Shown in pieces: positions 12,246 to 20,035 of a stretch of 21,070 nucleotides of DNA (positions are counted from its first letter, which is position 1; each line of letters opens with the position of its first letter). A program made the position numbers and the translations under genes. This DNA is from Zarea fungicola (Eukaryota > Ascomycota > Sordariomycetes > Hypocreales > Cordycipitaceae), in assembly GCA_900169235.1 (NCBI GenBank), contig FWCC01000317.1:1-21070 (forward strand). Direction: 5' to 3'. The notes under the pieces are model-generated. The model made no database searches. It saw only the letters and a program-made list of their open reading frames with translations, and was not told the origin of the DNA.

Positions 12246-12277
12246 ACTCCGTACTCCGTACTCCGTCCGTACTCCGT
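12246..12277. repeat. ACTCCGT heptamer array
   Basis: Three head-to-tail ACTCCGT units (12246-12266), a partial CCGT, then a fourth unit (12271-12277). The same heptamer recurs at 19501-19507. From general knowledge such TACTCCG-type repeats occur scattered in ascomycete genomes, often near mobile-element remnants. No function is established here. Confidence 0.7.
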
Positions 12278-12945
12278 AGCCTCATTTGGAAGAATATCTG
12301 CCGTGTTGTTAATGTGCATTTTAACCTTGACTACGGGGTCGGCCTTAACCCACAAAGCCACTACGAGGTGGTGACTTGTCAGCACGACTCGTAGTCTACC
12401 GCTGCCGCCACAGGACCACCCGCGGACCCGTTTCCGGCAGGAAGCTACCGAGTACGGTTGCTGCAACGGACGGGACCTTAAACTACATACCCCAAAACTA
12501 AATAAATTAGCGCCTAAGATTACAAGGTAACTCCATGACGTCCGCCGTTCGAATAGAGTTAGTTGGGTAACGAGCCCGTTATTAGAGGCCAAAGCAGAGC
12601 GAGTCAGCGATTGCTGTAAATCAGCCAGTAAACTAGCGAGTCAACCTCAGTAATCCGACATTTACGGAGATCCGCAGAGTGTGTGCGAATTCCTCTGGCC
12701 CATTGAGAAAACTGGGACTCCTGCCGGGCTGAGCTTAAAACTGAGTAAATGCCTCGATACTTTGAGAAATGTATACAAGTCCGGTGACATTTCTTGGATT
12801 CGTAAGCGAAAATACGGCTGCGGTAAGCCATTTCCACTTGCATTTAAACTTTGCATGACCCTGTTTACTGACATTACTGCTAATGGAAGGGATATACAAT
12901 CCACCCAAAAGCCTTCAAAGTCAAGGGATACTGAAAATTGAAAAC

Positions 12946-13896
12946 ATGGCTGCCGCCCTTCCCACACCAGTTGACTCCGTCCTCGACACCATTGGCAATA
13001 CGCCACTTGTTCGGCTACAACATGTAGTTCCGGATGGATGTGCTGATGTTTTTGTCAAGTTGGAGTACTTCAATCCTACAGGATGCTACAAGGACCGCAT
13101 GGCTAGGTCTATGATCGAAGAAGCGGAGAGACGGGGAGAATTGAAACCTGGCATGATTGTGGTGGAAGCAACGGGGGGCAGCACTGGGTCATCTCTGGCT
13201 CTAGTGTGCGCAATGAAAAAATACAAATTTCTAGTGTCGACTTCTGATGCATTCTCCCTTGAGAAACGCCGGACAATGACTATGCTCGGGGCCACTCTTA
13301 ACATAACGCCAAGTCAAGATGGGAAAGTCACGCCAGATCTTATTCCGTCCATGATAGAGTATGCAGAAAGCGTTTCCCAGGAAGATACTCATTATTTTAC
13401 GGACCAATTTCATAATCGCGATGCTATCATCGGCTATGAGGGTATTGGCCACGAACTTGTTAGACAACTTCCAGAAGGCATTGATGTATTTTGCGGAGCC
13501 GTCGGAACTGGAGGTATGGTTGTTGGTGTGTCGCGCGTTCTGAAAGCGAAAATGCCCAGGGCAAGGGTTGTTGCCCTAGAACCTGCATCAGCTCCCCTTA
13601 TTACCAAAGGTATCAAGGGTTCACATTCAGTCGAGGGGATAGGGATTGGATTCATCCCCAGCCATTTAGAACCACATCTTTATGACGAAGCCCGTGCTAT
13701 TGAGGAGACCGAGGCTCGGATAATGTGTCGTCGACTTGCCAAGGAAGAAGGTCTACTTGTTGGAACATCAAGCGGACTCAATGTCGTCGCCGCCATCGAG
13801 TTGGCAAAAGAGCTAGGCCCTGGCAAGAGCGTTGTAACTGTGGCCTCCGATACTGGCTTAAAATATTTGAATGGGACTCTTTTCGCCGAGAATTAG
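12946..13896 (+). CDS. Cysteine synthase-like PLP-dependent enzyme
   Basis: Fold-type II PLP enzyme of the cysteine synthase/CBS family, 316 residues, single exon. Visible features: I-G-N-T-P-L-V-R-L near the N-terminus, PLP lysine K49 in P-T-G-C-Y-K-D-R-M, substrate loop T-G-G-S-T-G (76-81) where classical O-acetylserine sulfhydrylases have T-S-G-N-T-G, the phosphate-binding glycine loop G-A-V-G-T-G-G, the segment E-G-I-G-I-G-F-I-P, and G-T-S-S-G near the C-terminus with the serine that contacts the pyridine nitrogen. The T-G-G-S-T-G variant and E-G-I-G-I-G-F motif recall an uncharacterised bacterial subfamily, so the reaction need not be cysteine synthesis. I chose the ATG at 12946 (A at -3, G at +4; matches family N-termini); an in-frame ATG at 12883 would add 21 residues. 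The lack of introns fits a recent or bacterial origin. Confidence 0.88.
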   Translation: MAAALPTPVDSVLDTIGNTPLVRLQHVVPDGCADVFVKLEYFNPTGCYKDRMARSMIEEAERRGELKPGMIVVEATGGSTGSSLALVCAMKKYKFLVSTSDAFSLEKRRTMTMLGATLNITPSQDGKVTPDLIPSMIEYAESVSQEDTHYFTDQFHNRDAIIGYEGIGHELVRQLPEGIDVFCGAVGTGGMVVGVSRVLKAKMPRARVVALEPASAPLITKGIKGSHSVEGIGIGFIPSHLEPHLYDEARAIEETEARIMCRRLAKEEGLLVGTSSGLNVVAAIELAKELGPGKSVVTVASDTGLKYLNGTLFAEN

Positions 13897-15021
13897 AGAA
13901 TGTGGTGCAATATCAAGTCATGAAATATACTGAATCACCACAGTTCTCCATCTATTTAATGTCAGATTGAATGAATAGTAGAATATTCCAATAACCCTTC
14001 TAAGATGCGGCAGGTACCAAATCTAAGATTGTCCGCCAAGTGCAATAGTGGTGCTTGTGATACTATGTTGTATTGATTGCCGAGATAAAATGCAAATTAA
14101 TACGCACTACTCTCTTGTACGATCCGGCCAATTACAGGTATGTATAATCCTGTAATCTCGAAGCTACTTAAGCAGGAGTGGCCTTTGTTATCAACGCTTA
14201 CATGATGAAATCAAGCCATATCTGCTTAGGCCTTGGCTGCTGACGGTTTCTTTGGACTGAAAGTTGACAATAATTTCAAGCTTCTGATAGGGTCCATAAG
14301 TGGGTATAGCAATGAGTCCGACGCGAATTGTCTTACACCAAACATATTAAGGTTCCGAGCCGGCTTATCTCACTGCTTAGATAGGATTGTATATATTTAG
14401 TTAATATCTTGCGGTGGATCGGTCTTATACAAAATAGCGCTTATGGAGTCACAATAAATATTAATCTCATCGAAATAAGTCAATTTTGGAATAAAGGTCT
14501 TTAACAGTGGAAGGGAATATTTTGAAAGATCAGAGCAGAGTGACTATGAATCTTTTCAGGCAAAAAGGTCAAAAATAGTATCTGAATATAGTTTGACAAT
14601 AGGGGCAGTGCCTATGAATGTTAACCTTCTTTGCCTAACATAGCAAGGGTCATCAGTTGGAGCATATTGTGGGCGGAACTTCTTTTGTAACAGTAACAAG
14701 ACATCGCATACGTAGACGCACTCTGACCGATGTAGCAGGGTTTCTCACTAAATTCAGCGAGCGGTACGACACAGCGGCGGCATGCAGAATGCCGTTTACC
14801 AATGTGGCTTTGTGTGTATGAAGGTGCCATATATTGTACATACATGATCTTGAAATGGTTGGAGACTTAGTATGGGCTGTCGTCTACCTAATTATATTCA
14901 CAAGCGTTTTGAATACCAGTAACCAGGTCACCGTATCTAGCCTGTTATACCACAAAAAACAGTAATATGGCTATATTTCCTATACTAAGACCTAATAAAA
15001 TAGTCCGTCTGGATATATGGG
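13897..15021. other. AT-rich intergenic region
   Basis: 1.1 kb of AT-rich sequence between the PLP enzyme and the NmrA-like gene, both of which end here (convergent). No intact gene is seen. A minus-strand stretch of about 45 codons around 14189-14330 looks weakly protein-like but has no supporting exon. Frames at 14621-14845 (-) are probably chance. Confidence 0.5.
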
Positions 15022-15976
15022 CTAGATGTCCCTGTTTGTCTCAAACCACTCGATCATTCCCGTCTTCTTGACGTTATTCCAACGGCTTTTGCTATCCACA
15101 GCTTCGTAAAGAAAAGTCTTTCTAAACAAGTGTTTCGCATAAGCTAAGCCAATGTACTTCAAGTACTCAGTTGGTGGTGTCGCCGCTCTTGCCTGATCTA
15201 GCATGCGATCAACATCCTCTGCCGTGCCCATGCAGTTCATCTCGAGCTCTATGCCGTGAATCTGACCATAAACCATTGCCATATCCCTGATTGAACACTG
15301 GAAGCTCTCCACGTAGTACAAACCACCATTTGCTGCTTCCGGAGCGGACACGGCCTGGATAGTATAAGCGGCAAGGTCCTTGAGCGGTGTCATCTGCCAC
15401 GCCTCATCGCCAGTGCCAACGTAATTCATCCTCTTGTTTGCTTTATCGAGGGGATTACTGTGTGGCGAGTGATAGAAAACAAACTCGGGAATGCAACCGC
15501 TGATAGCGTGGAGCGGCTTGATAGAGGAGCTGATGCGGGCATGGTTGTAGAAGGTAAGAAAACAATCATAGCTTTCAAGGTCACCTAGCTGCAGTTTTGT
15601 CCAATCATAGTTCCAGCTTGAAGAATGAAATACCTGAGTAGCTTGTTAATATAGTCGCAAATAGTTGAAAGTCTGTAGCTACCTTCACATTCGCGCGCTC
15701 TGCGGCTCTGAGAAGGAGGAGTTGTCCTTCAACGATACTCTCTGGCGCCGAGTTCATTGCGGAAATAATGGCGTCGACACCTGCCACTGCTTGATCAAGA
15801 GCTGCAAGGTCGTAGAAGCCATCTGACTTAACGAAAGACTCCAATCTTTCTGCTACATCTTTCGGGAGCTTGTCTGGATTCCTGCCCAGGCCACGCACTT
15901 GGTGGCCAGCATCCAACGCCGCGCGTGCGCAAGGCACTCCAGTCAAGCCCGTAACTCCGGCAATGAGAATGAGCAT
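15022..15976 (-). CDS. NmrA-like / isoflavone-reductase-like NAD(P)-binding protein
   Basis: Atypical short-chain dehydrogenase with a Rossmann fold. Two exons, 15976-15683 and 15633-15022, with a 49-bp GT-AG intron in phase 0, give 301 residues, normal for the family. The nucleotide-binding motif G-V-T-G-L-T-G is at 7-13 and a likely NADP-selecting R32 is in G-L-G-R-N-P. The spliced junction reads A-N-V-K-V-F-H-S-S-S-W-N-Y-D-W, a typical NmrA-like S-S-W-N-Y-D-W segment, followed by G-T-G-D-E-A-W. Members are either redox-sensing regulators or reductases of aromatic substrates; the sequence does not decide. Exon 2 is open across the whole distance, so no further intron is needed. The frame continues upstream through a poly-His stretch encoded by the microsatellite, but no ATG lies there, so I start at M-L-I-L-I-A-G. 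Confidence 0.9.
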
Positions 15977-15982
15977 TGTAAC

Positions 15983-16046
<64 letters not shown>

Positions 16047-17374
16047 GGTGTGTCAGCAGAAGAAGAGAAGCAAATAGAATTGAGTGGGACAATTAAACAC
16101 TTAAATCTAGACGGAAAACGGCCCACTTATGCCAAAGTTAGCCAGTCAACTTATGCTGAGAATGATTTACTTTGTCTTGTAGTTAGAGACTATTTTATTG
16201 CTAATACGCGGTAGACAAGGTTCTAAAACCCTAAGAGATAAAAAGTAAAAGCGGAATTAAAATAACCACCAAAAAGAGTCAGGCCAGGTATGGCGGATTA
16301 ACCTTGCGTAAGTGTCAGCTGGGATTACAAATAGGGTCCCAGTACCTTCGTAATTGATATGATACTTTCCTTCTGCCTGCCATAATGGCTCACCTACGAC
16401 TGCCCTCAACTTCCTCGTGTACGCTAGCGCAAGGATTTACATCCGTCTCGGTGGGCCTAGCTTGACACCCAAGCTGAATGCTACTCTATTTGCGTGTTTA
16501 TTAGCTGCAATGCAAGATGGGTCCAGCTTGATCTCCGCGATACATTGCCGGATAAGGTTAGTTGAATCAAAAACCTTATGTAGAGAGTGCTTGTCCAGTG
16601 CCTCTTGGTTCGACAGCCGCGCATCAACTTCAAATGAGTACTCTGAACAATTAGTCATTTGCTACTGACCATTGGAGCCGCTTGGTCAGCTCCCTGAGCT
16701 GAAGCGGCAGTGCCGTCAAATGCACTTGCTCCATTGACTAGAAGTTCAGGATTTAAGGCGCGGGCGAAAAAATCCAAACAGTCTTCACTCCCCAATTGGT
16801 GACAGCTCACTGGAAAATATGAACAGGGTTGAGACTCATGCATAAACTAGGCAACTTATAAATAGGCTAGGCACAGCGCGCCCCGGTAATGGCGCACCAA
16901 GATGAAAACCCAGGCATCTGTTAGCGGCTGGGTTGAGCAAGTTATTGGCGCTTACCTAGTCAGTGACACATTTCAAACTTCAAAGTAGAGGGAGGAGTGG
17001 GTTTTGTCCGGTGGCATGGGGGGAAGGAACTTTGCGGGTCCCTGGTCTCACCTCACAGCAAACTGTGGCTGGGGAGGTGAGCACCATGACTTGTGGTCGA
17101 TAGCTCATCGAACCGTTTCGCATTTAAGACAGGTGGAACTAGTTTATGGGTAGCGTGGGCCAAGTGGAATGATCTTAATACGTTTTGTGGCGGCCGCGAC
17201 ACATGCTTGGAAATTAAGTTCAGAACAGGGAAGCTAATAGGGTACAGACACCTGCCTGGAATGTAGACTGGTAGAGATAAAAGCTTACTCTCCCAACTAA
17301 CATTTGTGTTCGATATGCTGCGTGACAGTCTTTCTACTGGCACGAGTAAATAGAACACATATTTACCTTCATAA
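15977..17374. other. Intergenic region between NmrA-like and hemerythrin genes
   Basis: 1.4 kb divergent spacer starting with the microsatellite. Two adjoining minus-strand frames (16437-16658 and 16655-16843) have fairly protein-like composition but no motif I recognise, so I do not call a gene. The stretch from about 16980 should hold the hemerythrin promoter; it is G-rich at 16990-17080. Confidence 0.45.
15985..16046. repeat. GAT/ATC trinucleotide microsatellite
   Basis: 62 bp of uninterrupted GAT units (nearly 21 copies) on the plus strand. On the minus strand it ends 8 bp before the NmrA-like start codon, so it lies in that gene's 5' UTR. It is read as a His run in the gene's frame and as a Met run on the plus strand. 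The copy number is likely to vary between isolates. Confidence 0.95.
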
Positions 17375-18066
17375 ATGTCCGAGAGGAAACCGTGGGCCGA
17401 TGGGCCATTCCGGCTCATTCCTGCCTCTGCCTCGGGCGATCAAGTATGTCTCGCTCGCTTGTACTATACAGCGATATGCCGTGCGCACCGGCGAACTAAT
17501 GTGTATGGCAGATCGGAAAGAGAGTCACGGGTGCAAGATCAATGGCCTCGGAAATGATTATCATTCATAACGTTCTCATCAGAGGTGTTAACGCAATCTA
17601 TCTGCAGTGCATTAACGTCGGAGAAAGGGGAACGGACAAAGACAAAATTGACTTTGCCAACTTTGCTGCCCGTTGGGCCGAGCTCGCCCACGAGCATCAT
17701 AGCGCAGAAGAAGACTCCTTCTTCCCTGGTATTAACAAACTGACCATGACACCAGGCTTGATGGACGGCAATCTCGCTGAACACGAGGCTTTTGAACCAG
17801 GCTTAAAGGAATTTGCGGAGTATGTTTTGAACGTTTCTGAGGGCATTGTACACTATGACGGACATAAGGTTAAGAGCCTTCTTGACTCGTTCATGCCTAT
17901 CCTAAACTCACACTTGGAGAATGAAATTCCAAGTCTTGTACGGTTAAGCGAATGGGATGAGAAAATTCCCTGGCAAAAGTGGTTTGAGGAAGAAATCGGC
18001 GGCAAGGCGAAGGCACTAATGGCGCAACAGCGATACCGTGTAGGTGGCCACATTCGGTATAAGTGA
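17375..18066 (+). CDS. Hemerythrin-like (HHE domain) protein
   Basis: Non-haem diiron four-helix-bundle protein, 207 residues. Two exons, 17375-17443 and 17512-18066, with a 68-bp GT-AG intron (CTAAT branch, phase 0). Exon 1 encodes the short N-terminus seen in fungal members, W-A-D-G-P-F-R-L-I-P. All ligands expected for a diiron site are visible: H42 (I-I-H-N-V), H86 and E90 (H-S-A-E-E), H114 (A-E-H-E-A) and H157 and E161 (H-L-E-N-E). Fungal proteins of this type are mostly uncharacterised; oxygen or nitric-oxide binding or iron handling are possible roles. There is no signal peptide or membrane segment. The C-terminus is Gln/Arg-rich after a W-F-E-E-E-I segment. An alternative start at 17542 would remove the N-terminal exon but keep the ligands. 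Confidence 0.9.
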
Positions 18067-19564
18067 CATACTGAATTTCAATGCTAACGCGGCGTTGCAT
18101 GTAGACACACCTTTTCCCGATGGCATTTATTCTACATGACAAGACATACGAGAATGGCCTATGGGATGCGTTTCCACCTATTCCCTGGGTGGCGGCCGCT
18201 ATCCTGCGGCTGTTGTTTGTACGTGTTAACCGGGATTGGTGGCGCTTTGCGGGCTGCGACGCGTCATCAACACCGAAGGAGTTGCCATTTGCATAGTGAG
18301 AGGTGGGAGCATATTAGGGGGTAACAGCTATGGCCGAGCAATCTGCCGCAGATACCCTCTGCGAGGTGGTGAGAGAAACCAGTGTATTTTGGCAGTTGCC
18401 GACTCTAAGTCAGGATTTTTAGGGTTTGGTTGATGGGAGGCGCTTTTACTGACCACGATAGAAGGGGTCTGCTCGGAGAATTGCTCGAACCTCACTGAAT
18501 TTCCGTGTTAAAGGCGTCGATTAACTGGTCATCTTAAATTCCCACTCTCTTCACTATTAGTAGAAGATACTGGTTGTTGTACTCCGACGCGGAATGCTAT
18601 ATCCAAAGATACAAAACATTCCTGCCTGCCTGGAAACTATAAAACGGCTTTGTTCAGATTTAGGTATCTATATAGCTGCCATACCTAGTCATAACTGTCT
18701 TAGAACCTAGAATATAGCAGCCTCTACAGGTAGGAAGACAGAATTGGGACCCTAAATCGGCAGGTCTCTAATCGCTCCGTCATAACCTAAACAAGCACAC
18801 TTCGCTTAAGATAGTAACTAAACCACACCAACCGCTGCCCAAATAGCTCGTTCAATTGTTATAGTAGAGACCACTAGTGAAAACAGCCCCTAGAAGAGGA
18901 CCTGATCTTGCTAGTATTAATAGTATTATGAAGATGGCTAAATATAATTAGACAACATTATTTATTTAAAAGAAATTTAAAATAGCATGGATCCTAGAAG
19001 TGGAGTACTCGAGTGTCGGCGTTTCGGTAGGAGATTAAGTCAACAAAACAAGGCAGTCAATAGCCGTGACCAATTTCTTTCATTTTGCGGTAACTAGAAT
19101 GGCCAGACTACAAAGAAGCATAATCATACAGTGCTGTAAGTTGCGGTTTACGTGCTAACAAGTTTCAGGACCTCTAGTGTAAGGTGATTGGAAAACTGTA
19201 CAGGTATAAAGAAAGTAGAAGAGTAAGCTAGTTCAAGACAACTTACAACTTCCGAGCGCGGTGCAACGGGTTCTATACTCACTCATATGACGTAAGGAAG
19301 TTACCTGGGATGCCTGCTTAGAAGGGTTGTAAGAGTATAAACCATATGCGGCAACTCATCGCGAAGAATTCATCTTTGCCCCACCACCACATCCTCACAT
19401 TAATAATCTTCCGCGGCCGAATTATTTTAACGGAGTTTAGAAATAGCTAAAGCGAATGGTGGGTTCTTGGTGGCCGAAGCACTGACTAGCGGCGTGTCAT
19501 ACTCCGTACTCCGGACCCCGGAGTAGTGACGATACACTAGCTAGGGTCTGAGCGAATTTGTACA
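18067..19564. other. Gene-free region, probably with decayed repeats
   Basis: 1.5 kb with no recognisable gene. The part 18600-19020 is AT-rich and full of TAG and TAA in all frames, as in old RIP-mutated repeats, but I cannot identify a source element. Near the right end lie an ACTCCGT unit and a TACTCCGG palindrome (19501-19525), just beyond the 3' tail of the LINE. Confidence 0.4.
19507..19525. repeat. TACTCCGG palindrome
   Basis: TACTCCGG (19507-19514) and its exact complement CCGGAGTA (19518-19525) around a 3-bp spacer, directly overlapping an ACTCCGT unit at 19501-19507. It lies 40 bp from the LINE tail, so it may mark the insertion site or an older element. Confidence 0.6.
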
Positions 19565-19592
19565 TGATTTTATTTGATTTTGATTTGATTTG
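19565..19592 (-). repeat. AAATC-type A-rich 3' tail of the LINE
   Basis: Read on the minus strand, the segment consists of AAATC, AAATC, AAAATC, AAAT, AAAATC. Short A-rich tandem tails mark the 3' ends of many LINEs, so I take this as the element's end. Confidence 0.55.
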
Positions 19593-19825
19593 TAACGTCC
19601 GTTTGCGCCCTAGGGTAGGCTTTTAGACGTGCTATCGAGCTTTCTATGGAAAAATACACGGATATATCCGCTTAGTAAGCCCCCACAGAGCGCGACTAGT
19701 CGCGCCCATGTTCTCACTGGTTGCCCCTGGAATATCTCTGCCTGCATCATCCTCCAGCTGTAGCAGTTTCGCGCCCAATGGCAGCTATTTATCAAAATCG
19801 ATACCCGTCAGCGGGATCACGATGA

Positions 19826-19875
19826 TGCTGGCGCGACGCGGCCGCGGTTGCCGCCGCGGTCGCATCGCGCCAGCA
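19826..19875. repeat. Long GC-rich hairpin in LINE 3' UTR
   Basis: Arms of 22 bp (19826-19847 and 19854-19875) pair at 20 of 22 positions around a 6-nt loop. The core contains GCGGCCGCGG and its near-complement. It is the strongest foldable structure I see in the window. It lies in the 3' UTR of the LINE, where reverse transcriptase of some LINEs recognises stem-loops. Confidence 0.7.
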
Positions 19876-20035
19876 GCTTTTGTCTCCTGGTCTTTCTACG
19901 GGGACCAGCGGGAGCCCTGCTGTCAGTGGCGTATGTCGCCCAAAACAAAGGAAAGGAATTACTTTAACGAGTAACGTCAATTACTCAGGCTAGGTACTAT
20001 ACAGAGCGCGCCAGGCTTATACGCCCTACGCGGTA

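Larger units (their letters stand above)
11414..12945. other. Divergent spacer between reductase and PLP enzyme
   Basis: 1.5 kb that should contain both promoters, since the reductase reads left and the PLP enzyme reads right. I see no gene. It contains a perfect 10-bp inverted repeat at 12193-12218 and an ACTCCGT heptamer array at 12246-12277. Small open frames at 12013-12234 and 12218-12592 have no recognisable content. Confidence 0.5.

Noticed and set aside
12883..12945. 21-residue N-terminal extension of the PLP enzyme
   Set aside because: The upstream ATG has C at -3, and family members begin near the second Met; it remains possible but is less likely.
15899..16096. Plus-strand frame with a run of about 20 Met residues
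   Set aside because: It is only the GAT microsatellite read in another frame, antisense to the NmrA-like gene.
16437..16843. Two adjoining minus-strand frames between the NmrA-like and hemerythrin genes
   Set aside because: Composition is fairly protein-like, but no motif, no convincing intron to join them, and no family I recognise.
17053..17418. 121-codon minus-strand open frame over the hemerythrin promoter and exon 1
   Set aside because: No recognisable motif, and it overlaps exon 1 of a well-supported gene.
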